A stretch of DNA of 64,000 nucleotides from Ipomoea triloba (taxonomy: Eukaryota > Streptophyta > Magnoliopsida > Solanales > Convolvulaceae). The stretch covers positions 9,411,932 through 9,475,931 of the forward strand of contig NC_044930.1 in assembly GCF_003576645.1 (NCBI RefSeq), read 5' to 3'. Both the position numbers and the translations under genes were made by a program. Shown piece by piece: positions 9,580-20,763 of this stretch. The notes below the pieces were generated by a model, which saw only the letters and a program-made list of their open reading frames with translations, did not search any database and was not told where the DNA came from. Numbering within the stretch: the first letter of the stretch is position 1; the number at the start of each line of letters is the position of its first letter.

Positions 9580-11343
9580 AATTTACAAATAGTGATAAGT
9601 TTCAATTCCATCCCCAATCATAATAAAGTGAAGGGCTTTACATATAGTTTCAATTCCATCCCAATCATTATAAAGTGAAGGGCGGCTATACATATCTAAA
9701 AAGTGAGAATTGATAAGTGTGAATGTGCTTAGATGGCATGTAGTGACTATCCCATGTAAGAGATGATGAGATCAAGCATTAGTAGAGGCGAAACAGATAC
9801 TACAATGTCATTTATTTATGTTTGTTTTTCCGTTACATTTTTTGTTAGTGTTTAAGTATTGTTTTCCCGTTACATTTTTTGTGAGTGAAGATCTTGTGGA
9901 ACAGTCATTGAGTGAAGATTTGGCGGAACAGACAGTGCATCACGTGAGTTTTTGGAAATTAGAAGTTGGATTTCACAGCCTTTTAACGCAGATGGAACAG
10001 TTACCATATTGATGAAGTCAAAATTGCCAAAAAAGAAGAATGACAAAGTAATCTTTGTCTACAAGCTACTACTTAGTTTTCCCAGAGTGTCTTGCACAAC
10101 GCTACACTCAAACAAGGATTTCACAGCTCCTTGCTATTCTCCCACTTTGTACACTCAGTAGAGATGTTTTTACATGAAATAAAAATTTCTTTTCTAAGAC
10201 TTGAATCTCTCGTGTATAGCTCAATAACTCAGCACTCTTGAATAATTTTCGTTGTAGGTCAGTTACCGTCACGTTTGTTGTCACCGTGCTTGTCTTCAAG
10301 ACTTCTTGGGCTTTTTATAACTCAAAGAATTATTTGTCCGTTGTGAATATTCAGAATTTGAACGTTCACTTCATCTGATGGGTCATGCCAATTTGATCTG
10401 ATGAGCATGCCTCTTGATTTGCTAGCCTTGCCAACTTGATCTGATTGCTTTACTAATTTGATCTGCAACATTTAATGCCTTTGATTGATCTGCATATTTG
10501 CTCACAAAGTCTTCTAATCCGGCTTGATTGATCTTTGAAACTTGTAGCCTCCAATTTTTTACCTTGACATTGTTGCAATCTTAATTTGATCTTGGCAAGC
10601 TGATATTTCAAAAATATTTTCCGGTGATTCGACTTTCATCAAAAATAAGTGTAAGATGTTGGAAAAATGGCTGAGCTCTTGGATCCTACGGTATTTGCCA
10701 AGTTCTGCCTGCTAGACCCATAGGTATAATGCTCAAGTTTCTAACCAATGTTCCATATTAACTCATTAGTTAATATCACCAAAATAATGTATTTATTCTC
10801 TCTTTGCTTGTGGTAGCGTATGGTGTAGCTTTAGTCTTTCCAAACTTCCTCCCCTTTGACTTCCTTTGACTTTGACTCCCCAACATACACGACAACCTCC
10901 TCCCTTCTTTAAATATTAAGCTTAAAAATAAATAAGCTTAATTGAACTTGTGCCTTCTTGCATAGATGATCTGGGTCTTTGTCATTCCATCACTTGCTCT
11001 CATTTGTTTAAGTGGAAGCAAACGATATACAAGTCTCATGACATAATGAACTTTATGATACAATAATTCAAACCATTTTATGCCACGATTTGACTTTCGG
11101 GTCAATTAGTTACACTCTAAAAATAAAAATAGGGGATTTCTAAAATTACCATTTAGCTCATCAAAACTATTACAATTTTATTCCTAACAAACTGCAAATA
11201 ACTGAGTTTATTGGATTCCTAAACACTTAAAATTGATACTGAAAAAGTGAAACATATAATGCAAACCACCCCATCGCCATTACACGGCCATCATCGACAT
11301 TCACCGTGAAAAACCCTACCCCCTGCATGAACAAGAACGGTGA

Positions 11344-11374
<31 letters not shown>

Positions 11375-11930
11375 CCTTCAGTTGTGCGAGAAAACGAAGC
11401 CCTACGCTTAGACCGTCTCAGACCGGAATCCTCCATATCAATAGATGATGCCGTCGGTGAAGGAATCCGAGAACAAAAAAACCGCAATGCAGCGTCGCCA
11501 AAGTAGAGAGTCGCCGGTTGTTGCTGACAAACGGAAGACTAATGAACTGAAACAGGAGAGAGAATCGACGGCTGCTGCTCACGAACGGTCAGAACCTGGA
11601 GATTTCAATGCTTCACGAACAGGGAGAAACGAGAACAAAAGGAAACAAAAAAATAAACGGATGGATGATACTGAAGAGGCGTACGTGTGCAATAGGCCGG
11701 TAATAAATCACGTGGGAATCAAGGTAATTGTATCAAATCACAATCCTTCCCAAAATCTACACACATTAAAACATAAGTAAAACTACTAAAATATCCCTAC
11801 AATTAACTAATAAAAACAAGTGCCATTCTCCATTTGATCTAAATCGTTAAAATATAAGATTTAATAGACAGGATACGAACACAGGATTTTACATAATCAA
11901 GTGATCTCATATGGATATGATATATATTGG
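9580..11930. other. Intergenic, no gene recognised
   Basis: Short frames only, none with a recognisable family. The stretch 9597-9690 holds a direct repeat of TTTCAATTCCATCCC. A region with repeated TTTGATCTGAT/TTGATCTG motifs lies at 10385-10600. A T-run (11347-11370) interrupts a locally GC-richer segment (11250-11650) that may be a decayed gene fragment, but I cannot identify it. Confidence 0.5.
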
Positions 11931-12058
11931 AGCAACATTTTTGTGCATTCAAGTATTTTCAAATGCATAATTATGAGTAAATGTTTATTACATCTTTTGC
12001 ATTCTTTTAAATATATAATGGGCGAAAATAGGTTCCAACTTCCAACTAACAGAACAAA

Positions 12059-13027
12059 TTAGGATGCTACGAACTCCTTTATCGCAATACACAAGTCTTT
12101 AGCTTTCAATGGATCAGCAATCTCAAGGCCATGATAGCCTCCCTCAATAATCCTGCCCACCACTTCCACACCTGCGTCTCGCAACGCATTCAAAACCTCA
12201 ACTTGACGGTCAACCAATGGATCCCCACCGCAACCCCACACCAGAATCTTCAACCCCAGAGCTTTCACCTGATCAAACATGCCGGGATTTGACCGGATCT
12301 CCACCATCGCATTGCAGTAAACGTGATCTCGGTCAGCGCCGGCCGGAAGTGCCGTCTCCCACATCAGATCAATTTGGCGCAAAGAAAATAGCTTGTCATC
12401 AACCGATCTTAGTTCCGATCCGGTCCTCTCTTTCCCTCCGAAATATGGGTGGTGTAATATCAGCCCTCTTATCTCTAATGGCTTCAGCTCCGTACTAATC
12501 GATGATGCGCTGAGACCCACCCGGTACGCTATGTTGCCACCGGCGCTTGTGCCCATCAGAAAACATCTAGAAAAGTCAGCGTATTTTGTGAGCCACTCAT
12601 CGTCGCTGTTCTTTATCCAATACAGCGCTTCCATACAATCATCGTAGGCCGCCGGCAACCGGTGCTCCGGCGCGCGGCGGTACTCAACGGAGACTACCAC
12701 CGCTGATACTTCAGTGGCGATATGGCGATAAAAATCTTGAAAGTAAGGCGTGTCCACTTTACTCACGATAAATCCTCCACCATGAAAGTAGACTATGAGA
12801 GGCAGCTTGGATAGAGGCTGAGAATCAACAGCTTTTCTGGGTAACATAATTCGAGCCCAAGTGGTTTTGGATTGGTTGATGGAGATGTCCTTGGCGAGGA
12901 CTAAAGAAGGATCAACGGCGGGTGTTAGCTCGAAGGTAGAATGAAGTTCCCGTTGACGTGTTACTGAACCGTCTGGGTTGCATTCAAAGCCTAACATGTC
13001 ATAAATCTCAACATCTTTGGGATCCAT
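12059..13027 (-). CDS. CXE1-like carboxylesterase, copy 2
   Basis: This 322-aa intronless paralogue of copy 1 has no length change. The family motifs are intact: HGGGF at 82-86, GTSAGG with Ser161, Asp269 in GGDPLVD and His299 in GGYHG. Compared with copies 1 and 3 it has a Trp before the Asp loop (VWGCGGDP instead of VSGCGGDP) and Ser in place of Cys after HGGGFIV, both near the pocket. Its TATA box is at 13105-13114 on the minus strand. The flanks match those of copy 3 (11930-12058 against 17925-18032), which shows the duplication included non-coding DNA. Product: soluble ester hydrolase, substrate unknown. Confidence 0.95.
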   Translation of the reverse strand: MDPKDVEIYDMLGFECNPDGSVTRQRELHSTFELTPAVDPSLVLAKDISINQSKTTWARIMLPRKAVDSQPLSKLPLIVYFHGGGFIVSKVDTPYFQDFYRHIATEVSAVVVSVEYRRAPEHRLPAAYDDCMEALYWIKNSDDEWLTKYADFSRCFLMGTSAGGNIAYRVGLSASSISTELKPLEIRGLILHHPYFGGKERTGSELRSVDDKLFSLRQIDLMWETALPAGADRDHVYCNAMVEIRSNPGMFDQVKALGLKILVWGCGGDPLVDRQVEVLNALRDAGVEVVGRIIEGGYHGLEIADPLKAKDLCIAIKEFVAS

Positions 13028-13104
13028 GGGTACAATTTGATATGTGGAAATTGGCTAAGTTTAACACAAGATATTGTTGGACTTCATATATATGGCTATC
13101 TGTG

Positions 13105-13114
13105 TATATATAGG
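13105..13114 (-). promoter_or_regulatory. TATA box of CXE copy 2
   Basis: Minus-strand CCTATATATA lies 78 bp upstream of the ATG at 13027, at the same place as in copy 1. Confidence 0.6.
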
Positions 13115-13289
13115 TTCTGTTTTCTTTTACGATTTTTAAATTACGTCCACTTAATCTCCAACTGAAAATTCAATTTGTTGCTTCTGTGAAGTTTCAGAGA
13201 GGATTAAAAGTACAAATTGTATATCAGAAGGCGGCTAGGAATAATCCAACATACTGTTCCTATCATTCTAGAAGTATTTGTGCCTTTGA

Positions 13290-13890
13290 GTGAATGAGTG
13301 CAATAGTTTGGCCTTGGGGTGCACATTCTGTACTTTCAAGTGCAAAATTTTGTGATTTGCATAATTATGTACCTATGTTTATTACATCTTTTGTCTTCTT
13401 TTCAGTAACATATAACTAAATTTCTAATGAAATTTTTGATATTTATAAATGATTTGTAAGGATAATTGTTTGAATAACACTTAAAGTTTGATAAAACATA
13501 AGTTTTGCTTTCAAAAAAAAAAAACACTTAATTTTGATAACTTCCCTTTTTGATACCATAAATTACATCGATTGCACATCTTTAATTTTTACATTTAAGT
13601 GTACATTTTTGTGTCTTCAAGTGCACAATTATGAGCCAATATTTGTTATATCTTTTGCATTCTTTTCAACAACATATAATAACTAACTTTCTAATGGGAA
13701 TTTGTGAGATTTACAAAACTATTTGTAAGGGTAATTGCTTCAATAACAGTTAAGTTGAATAACTTCTCTTTTTGGTACCATAAATTACTTCGATTGCAAA
13801 ATTTGGCCTTCAAGTGCACATTTTTGTGACTTCATGTGCACGTTTTTATGCTTTCACGTGCATAATTTTTGTTAATTCGAAGTGTAATTA
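13290..13890. repeat. Degenerate direct repeats between CXE copies
   Basis: Three imperfect copies of a segment with TTCAAGTGCACA...TGCATAATTATG...TGTTTATTACATCTTTTG lie at about 13310, 13610 and 13810. Related sequence sits at the 3' ends of copies 2 (11945-12015) and 3 (17925-17990). They look like leftovers of repeated local duplication. Confidence 0.6.
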
Positions 13891-14217
13891 ATTTTTTTAA
13901 AGAATAGTAGATCTAGACGAAATTAATGACTGAAATTTGTGCGCATTTTTCACCTGGAAAGTCCTTCGCACCTTATCTTGAACCTATATATGTGTGTGCG
14001 CGCGCATAAACATATATTAGGAATAGGAAATATTAGACTCAATATAATATTCCTAGGATATTATGGATTAGGAAACTATAATATCTCTAAAATAATATTT
14101 GTAAAATATTCTCAAAATAATTTGGGCCGCATAAAATAATTTTATAATAGGCTAGCATAATTTTTAATCATATAATAAAATAATTTTGAAAGGTATTAAT
14201 GTCAAAATAATATTAGC

Positions 14218-14345
14218 ATGTGCAGTGTCACAACAGATATAAAAGCAAGATTTATCAATATTCTCGAAGAAATCACTAACTTAGGCAAGGAGATAAGTCA
14301 AAAGGAAATTTTCTTAAAACTTTTAAGAAGACTACCATCAAGCTA
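14218..14345 (+). pseudogene. Fragment resembling Copia retrotransposon gag (UBN2-type)
   Basis: The frame reads KARFINILEEITNLGKE, then KEIFLKLLRRLPSSY. This resembles the gag region of plant Ty1/Copia elements (UBN2 family), where F..I...L..LGK..S..E...K.LRSLP is typical. Only about 40 residues remain. A Stowaway MITE starts 57 bp downstream. No LTR was found around it. Confidence 0.5.
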
Positions 14346-14401
14346 TATGCTAGGACATAAAGGTCACAACAATGAGAGAACATATAGATATCAAAGCACT
14401 A

Positions 14402-14658
14402 CTCCCTCTGTTCCATTTTACCTGTCATATTTACTATTCATTGGTCAAAAAAATCTTTCTTCATTGCTTATTTTCTTTAGTAATTTTTTATTATTTTAAA
14501 ATTTAATTTTTTGTGTTTAATAGTACTTTTAATGTAGTTTATAAATATATAAATTTTATATATTAATGCCAAATTTAATATTATGAAAAATTGGATTGAA
14601 AATAACTTCAGTCAAGCTTCGTTAAACGAATAAGACAACCAAAATGGGACGGAGGTAG
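14402..14658. mobile_element. Stowaway-like MITE (257 bp)
   Basis: The terminal motif CTCCCTCTGTTCCATTTT at the left is matched by AAAATGGGACGGAG near the right end. The ends are flanked by TA (14400-14401 and 14659-14660), as expected for Tc1/mariner-type Stowaway elements. AT-rich interior, no coding. Confidence 0.75.
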
Positions 14659-14711
14659 TATAAAAGAACAAAATTTTAAGCCCACCATTGTGAAAGATGT
14701 TATTATTATGT

Positions 14712-16025
14712 GCAACAAGGTTAAAAAGGTAAATTACCTACACTATTCAGTGAAAATGGTTGTACTTTTATGTGATTTTACTTTCACTTTTTTACTTGCA
14801 CGCTTGTACCAGTTACTTGCACTTTTATGTGATTTTACTTGCACTTTTTTACTTGCACGCTTGCACCAGTAACTTGCACTTTTAACACATGTTACTTGCA
14901 CCAAAGTTTGAGTTATTTACGAAAATGTCACCGCGTTTTTTTAAATACATCTAATCCATTATATCTAGACATGTGGACGGCTGCGATTGGTTCTCAGTTC
15001 TTTCTTGGGCATTCTTTCTTACTTGTGAATTTTTCACATTTCACTTTTCGATGTGTGGCTCCAATTCTACCGGAAGGTGAAATTATAAATATAATACCAT
15101 CTTTTGATAAAATTACTTCAATCCACCAAAAAGATTAAACTCCACTTTTTGGTGGCTCCAATACCACCGGAAGGTGTAATGATATATAATTCCACCTTTA
15201 GTGGGAATTGCTTCAATCCACCGAAAAGTGGATTTTTCACTTTTGGTGGTGTGGCATCACTCTAATTCTACATGAGGTGATTGAAACAAAAAATTTCATT
15301 ACAAATGCACCATTCTCATTTTGTTCTCTAGTAGATAAAATTTGATATTTCCAAACAAAAAAATGGCACACGGACCCCTCTTGAAAAGTTTCAAACACAT
15401 TACTAAATTGATCATTCCAAAAATTACACCAATAATGTAAAAATAATATACATATTCTCACACAGTGTTGCAAAAATTCTGCCTAGGCGCCAATTAATCC
15501 CTGCCTAGGCGCTAGTCGCTGGTCGACCACCTAGCGTATCACCTTAAATAGCGATCTAGGCGCCTGGCCAGCTAGGTGACCGCCTAATCTCCACCTAGAT
15601 AGCCTAAGCACCGCCTAGGCCGCTTAGGCATTGACCGCCTAGGTCTCATAGACGCCGACTAGACCTCCTAGGCAACGACTAGGCAGTCTAGTTGGCCGAT
15701 TAACTATTGTTCATTTTTACTGGGTTATTTCACTCAAAACAACATCGTTTTGAGCGAAATAATCTTAAATTGTACAAACTCTAGATATTTTTTAGGTTAA
15801 TATTTTAGTATTAACTATTAAAGTATTATATAATTTATAATTATTAGTCTTTAAACAATTAAAAATACTTAAACAAACTTTAAAAAAAAAAATACATTGG
15901 CGCCTAGACACCGATTAATCCCCGCCTAGGCGTCCTAGGCGCTACCCAAGCGCCCGAGGAGCGCCTAGCGTTTTTTTAAACCATGTTCTCACATTCCATC
16001 TATAACAACCAAAAAGTTTCCTCCT
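14712..16025. repeat. Segmental duplication block A (pairs with 20048-20763)
   Basis: Apart from a 523-bp hAT insertion this block is collinear with 20048-20763. It shares the ACTTGCAC-rich repeat, the ATCTAGACATGTGGAC.GCTGCGATTGG segment, the (A/T)CCACCGGAA.GTG hairpins and CAACCAAAAAGTTTCCTCC at the end. It lies upstream of CXE copy 2, as block B lies upstream of copy 3. The natural reading is that one duplication copied gene plus upstream DNA. Confidence 0.85.
15463..15985. mobile_element. Non-autonomous hAT element (523 bp), GCCTAGGCG-rich family, copy 2
   Basis: Perfect 8-bp target-site duplication TTCTCACA (15455-15462 and 15986-15993). The left end is CAGTGTTGCAAAAA; the right end, reverse-complemented, is CATGGTTTAAAAAA. 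The interior repeats the hairpin of copy 1 (15723-15764) and the GCCTAGGCG clusters. The paralogous sequence at 20723-20730 has a single TTCTCACA and no element, which proves insertion and fixes both boundaries. Confidence 0.92.
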
Positions 16026-16880
16026 ATGCAAAATTTTTCAAGTAAAATTCGATGGCCGTTTTAACACATTTTATGCAAAAAAAGTGACATTTACTTTTAC
16101 CTGGTATTACAGGTCAATAATACGTAAATATGCCTTGATGAACTAAATTGACAATTTTTTGTACCTAATTGTAACTTTATAAAGTTTGAGGGCCTAATTG
16201 ATTTTTCAGGTAGAGGTTGATAGCCTATTTGACACATTTTATGCAAAAAAAAAAAAAAAATGACATTTACATTTACTTGGTATTACAGGTCACTAACAGG
16301 TAATTATGCCTTGATGAACTAAATTGACATGTTTATGTACCTAATTGCAACTTTAAAAAGTTTGAAGGCTTAATTGATTTTTAAGGTAAAGTTCGATGGC
16401 ATATTTGACACATTTTATGCAAAAAAAAAAAAAGTGACATTTGCATTTATCGGGTATTTGTGCCTTGATGAATTAAATTGACTTGTTTATGTACCTAATT
16501 GCAACTTTAAAAAGTTTGAGGGCCTAATTAATTTTTCAGGTAAAGTTCGATGGCCTTTTTGATACATTTTATGCAAAAAAAAAAAAAGAAAATAAATGAT
16601 ATTTATATTTAGCTGGTATTACAGGTCACTAACAGGTAATTATGCATTGATGAACTAAACTGATATGTTTATGCATTTAATTGCAAGTTTAAAAAGTTCG
16701 AGGGCCTAATTAATTTTTCAGGTAAAGTTTTTTGGCCTTTTTAACACATTTTATGAAAAAAAAAAAGTGACATTACATTTACTTGGTAATACAGGCCACT
16801 AATACGTAATTATGCATTGTTGAACAAAATTGACATTTTTATGTACCTAATTGCAACTTTAAAAAGTTTCTTCTTATTTG
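16020..16880. repeat. Satellite-like tandem array, five units of ~154-182 bp
   Basis: The block CACATTTTATGCAAAAA recurs at about 16064, 16232, 16408, 16562 and 16744, each time followed by GTGACATTTACATTTA, TTACAGGTCACTAA, TGATGAACTAAATTGACA and GTTTGAGGGCCTAATTGATTTTTCAGGT. A lone diverged piece of the same sequence lies at 29040-29115. Confidence 0.9.
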
Positions 16881-17024
16881 ACCAATGATAGAATTATTAT
16901 TATTATTATTAAATTTAAATAAATATTTATGAGACATAGAAAATAATAATGAACCATATCTAAAAACATAATAAGTTTCAATCCAGGTTATACTCCTGGT
17001 TTATGTCCGTTTTTTCCGTTAATT

Positions 17025-17277
17025 TTTGTTGTACCTTATGCTATAAAAGTTGTACTACATAATTTTTTGGACAAAAATGTCTCTACCGTTATAACTTCTG
17101 TTATCTTTTCACATTATAATTATCATGCACATGCACACACAATATTTTTCTTACATTCTTCAATGGTAAGTTTGAATTCATTTAGATTTTAATTAAATAT
17201 TACCATAATTATATTTAGTAATTTATCATTTATATAATTCTTACTTCAATAATATTAATATGAATTCTACAATTATA

Positions 17278-17318
<41 letters not shown>

Positions 17319-17798
17319 TACATACACACACACTATTATTTTTAAAAAAATATTAATATTATAAATGAGCAATAACATAATGTATTTGCAATTGAATTGA
17401 GACAGGATTTTTAGATATCAATCTGTGAAAGTTGTTGAATTGAGATATTTGAAATCAAATATTATTTATATCCATAGAATATGAATTTATAAGGGATATA
17501 TCTCTAATTAGAAGAAGACTACATTTAAACAAATTTTATTCATTTTCAAAGACAAAAAAAATTGTAATACAACGTTGAGTACGCACCCTTAAAATTACAG
17601 TGGAATATATCCATCACAATGAATTTGAATTTCTTGTGTTAATTTCAAATACATACACAACAAAAAATTACACTCGAATATCTATTAAACTTCGACAACT
17701 CAAAAAAAAAAGCGCATTATATTTATTTCAAAATGATTTACTAATTGGGTTTGAATATTGGGCACAAGTATTCGCGCAAAGCGCGTATAAAAAACTAG
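17025..17798 (+). mobile_element. Probable Helitron (3' terminus clear, 5' end uncertain)
   Basis: The right end has the Helitron signature: a short GC-rich hairpin CGCGCAAAGCGCG (17773-17785), a ~10-nt spacer and CTAG (17795-17798) followed by T. No target-site duplication is expected. The 5' end was placed near 17025 because ATAAAAGTTGTA and TTTTTTGGACAAAAATGTC look like sequence near Helitron starts, but I see no clean TC terminus. Interior: (AT)n at 17281-17311, no Rep/helicase coding. Confidence 0.55.
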
Positions 17799-18032
17799 TA
17801 ATAATAATAATTGTTATTCTAACATGTGTACCTAATGATGCATATTTGTGTTATACATTTTCTAACATTGTATGATGTATCATAGTAGTGTGGTTGCACT
17901 GACTACACGTTAAGCCACACTATTTGTATTTTCAAATACATAATTATGAGTCAATGTTTATTACATCTATTATCATCTTTTCAATAACATACCACCAGAG
18001 GAAAATATATAAGTTCCAACTAACAGAACAAA

Positions 18033-19001
18033 TTAGGATGCTACGAACTTCTTTATCGCAATACACAATTCTTTAGCTTTCAATGGATCAGCAATCTCAA
18101 GGCCATGGTGGCCTCCCTCAATAATCCTGCCCACCACTTCCACGCCTGCGTCTCGCAACGCATTCAAAACCTCAACTTGGCGGTCAACCAATGGATCCCC
18201 ACCGCAACCCGACACCAGAATCTTCAACCCCAGAGCTTTCACTTGATCAAACATGCGGGGATTTGAGCGGATCTCCACCATCGCATTGCAGTAAACGTGA
18301 TCTCGGTCAGCGCCGGCCGGAAGTGCCGTCTCCCACATCAGATCATTTAGGCGCAAAGGAAATAGCTTGTCATCCACCGATTTCAGTTCCGACCCGGTCC
18401 TCTCTTTCCCTCCGAAATATGGGTGGTGTAATATCAGCCCTCTTATCTCTAATGGCTTCAGCTCCGTACAAATCGATGATGCGCTTAGACCCACCCGGTA
18501 GGCTATGTTGCCACCGGCGCTTGTGCCCATCAGAAAACATCTAGAAAAGTCAACGTATTTTGTGAGCCACTCATCGTCGCTGTTCTTTATCCAATACAGC
18601 GCTTCCATACAATCATCGTAGGCCGCCGGCAACCGGTGCTCCGGCGCGCGGCGGTACTCAACGGAGACTACCACCGCAGATACTTCAGTGGCGATATGTC
18701 GATAAAAATCTTGAAAGTTTGGCGTGTCCACTTTACACACCACGAATCCTCCACCGTGAAAATAGACTATGAGAGGCAGCTTGGATATAGGCTGAGAATC
18801 AACAACTTTTCTGGGTAAGATAATTCGAGCCCAAGTGGTTTTGGATTCATTGATGGAGATGTCTTTGGCGAGGACCAAGGAAGGGTCAACGGCGGATGTT
18901 GGCTCGAAGGTAGATGGAAGTTCCCGTTGACGTGTGATTGAACCATCTGGGTTGCATTCAAAGCCTAACATGCCATAGATCTCAACATCTTTGGGATCCA
19001 T
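18033..19001 (-). CDS. CXE1-like carboxylesterase, copy 3
   Basis: Third minus-strand paralogue, 322 aa with no indels against copies 1 and 2. HGGGF is at 82-86, Ser161 in GTSAGG, Asp269 in GGDPLVD, and the catalytic His299 now follows a second His (GGHHG instead of GGYHG). Other changes are N-E-S in place of N-Q-S near residue 52 and IKKFVAS at the C-terminus. The 5' leader matches copies 1 and 2 as far as about 19060 and then diverges, so the TATA box of the other copies is missing. It is probably an active hydrolase with changed expression. It is arranged head-to-head with copy 4, 5.6 kb away. Confidence 0.95.
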   Translation of the reverse strand: MDPKDVEIYGMLGFECNPDGSITRQRELPSTFEPTSAVDPSLVLAKDISINESKTTWARIILPRKVVDSQPISKLPLIVYFHGGGFVVCKVDTPNFQDFYRHIATEVSAVVVSVEYRRAPEHRLPAAYDDCMEALYWIKNSDDEWLTKYVDFSRCFLMGTSAGGNIAYRVGLSASSICTELKPLEIRGLILHHPYFGGKERTGSELKSVDDKLFPLRLNDLMWETALPAGADRDHVYCNAMVEIRSNPRMFDQVKALGLKILVSGCGGDPLVDRQVEVLNALRDAGVEVVGRIIEGGHHGLEIADPLKAKELCIAIKKFVAS

Positions 19002-19205
19002 AGGTACAATTATTCCAAGTAGAGAAACTGGCTAAGTTTAAACACAAGATGTTGAACTCCAGTGATCTCCAGATAGATAAGGCTAGTGGGAATGAGCAAT
19101 TGAGCATTGTCTTTATTACCAGTTTTAATTTACGTCCACGTCATCTATAATTAAAAATTCAATTTCTGGCTTCCATGAAGTTTCGTATAGAATTAATATA
19201 TATAT

Positions 19206-19659
19206 GGCAAAAACTTGTGTGAGACCGTCTCACCATGGGACGGGTCGGGTCGGTTCAATATGCAAATGTAAAACTTATATGCATAAATGCCATACTTATA
19301 TGCTCAAATGTAATACTAATCAGGAATAAAATTTTTTTTTTACTTATTAGGCTAAATGTAATACTTTTAAAGGAAAATACAATACTTTTACATTTCGATT
19401 TAAAAGTATTACATTTTTTCCTCAAAAGTATTATATTTGCCCTTATAAGTGAGAGACACTTGTCAACATTACTTATTATAAAAAATGTATTACTTTTTCT
19501 CTTATAAGTAACAAAAATTGTATTTTTGATTAGTGTTATATTTGAGCATATAAGTGTGAGATTTGCACATATAAGTATGACATTGTATGGTGCTTTGACC
19601 CGATCCGACCCGTCTCACGAATAAGGATCCGTGAGACGGTTTCACACAAGTGTGACCCT
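19206..19659. mobile_element. MITE with CTTGTGTGAGACCGTCTCAC termini (454 bp)
   Basis: The left end GGCAAAAACTTGTGTGAGACC is matched inverted at the right by GTTTCACACAAGTGTGACCC. The subterminal CGTCTCAC and GGGTCGGGTC motifs are also inverted. The interior is rich in AATGTAATACTT in both orientations. Flanks are TATATA repeats, so the target-site duplication cannot be read. A second copy at 59656-60340 is split by another element, and a right-end fragment is at 7434-7506. Confidence 0.75.
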
Positions 19660-19857
19660 ATATATATATTTGGTGTTGACTGTATACCAGAATGTGCCAT
19701 AGGACTAGTCCAACAAAATTGTTCCTCTCATTCTGGAACTATTTGACAAGTCTGATGAGCAGGTTGATTAATTTGATGGACGGTTGTGATCAATCATCAC
19801 TTTTTATTGAAAAAAAAAAACACACACACACACACACATATATATAGACGGATTAGG

Positions 19858-20291
19858 TGGGAACCAATTGTTTATGAGAGAACTGAGAACCAATTGTAGC
19901 CGTTCATGTGTCCAGACCTAAGATGTTTTTTTTAAAGGCTGTGACATTTTTGTAAGTAATTGAACTTTGAAGTGCAAGTAAAATATTAAGTGCACTTAAT
20001 GTTATCATTAGTTGCATCAAAAGTTATAATTAAGTGCACCAAATTATGTGCAGCAATGTTAAAAAGGTAAATTACTTGCACTATTAAGTGAAAATGGTTG
20101 CACTTTTAAGTGATTTTACTTGCACGCTTGCACGAGTTACTTGCACTTTTAACACATGTTTTTTGCACTAAAGTTTGAGTTATTTACGAAAATGTCACAT
20201 CGTTTTTTTTTTAAATACATCTAATCCATTATATCTAGACATGTGGACTGCTGCGATTGGTTCTCAGTTCTTTCTTGGGCATTCGTTCTCA
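19858..20291. mobile_element. MITE, GAACCAAT..AGCCGT family (copy near CXE 3)
   Basis: The left arm AACTGAGAACCAATTGTAGC with CATGTGTCCAGA is matched inverted at the right by TAGACATGTGGA and GCGATTGGTTCTCAGTT, giving imperfect TIRs of about 80 bp. The middle is built from GTGCAAGTAAA, TTAGTTGCAC and ACTTGCAC motifs. Related copies are at 48961-49450 and 40665-41065. The same right arm occurs in duplication block A (14935-15010). Confidence 0.7.
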
Positions 20292-20763
20292 CTTGTGAAT
20301 TTTTCACTTTTCACTTTTCAGTGCATGGCTCCAATTCCACCGGAAGGTGAAATTATAAATATAATTCCATCTTTCGATAGAATTACTTCAATCCACCAAA
20401 AAGTTTAAACTCCACTTTTTTGTGGCTCCAATTCCACCGGAATGTGTAATTATATATAAGTCCACCTTTAGTGGGAATTGCTTCAATCCACCGAAAAGTG
20501 AATTTTTCACTTTTGGTGGTGTGGCGTCACTCAAATTCTACATAAGGTGATTAAAACAAAAATTTTCATTACAAATGCATTATTCTCATTTTGTTCTCTA
20601 GTAGATAAAATTTGATATTTCCAGACAAAAAAATGGCACGCGAACCCCTCTTGAAAAGTTTCAAACACATTTACTAAATTGATCATTTCAAAAATTACAC
20701 CAATGTAAAAATAATATACATATTCTCACATTCCATTTATGACAACCAAAAAGTTTCCTCCTA
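20048..20763. repeat. Segmental duplication block B (pairs with 14712-16025)
   Basis: Collinear with block A but lacking the hAT insertion. The empty site TTCTCACA is at 20723-20730. It partly overlaps the right half of the MITE at 19858-20291. Confidence 0.85.
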
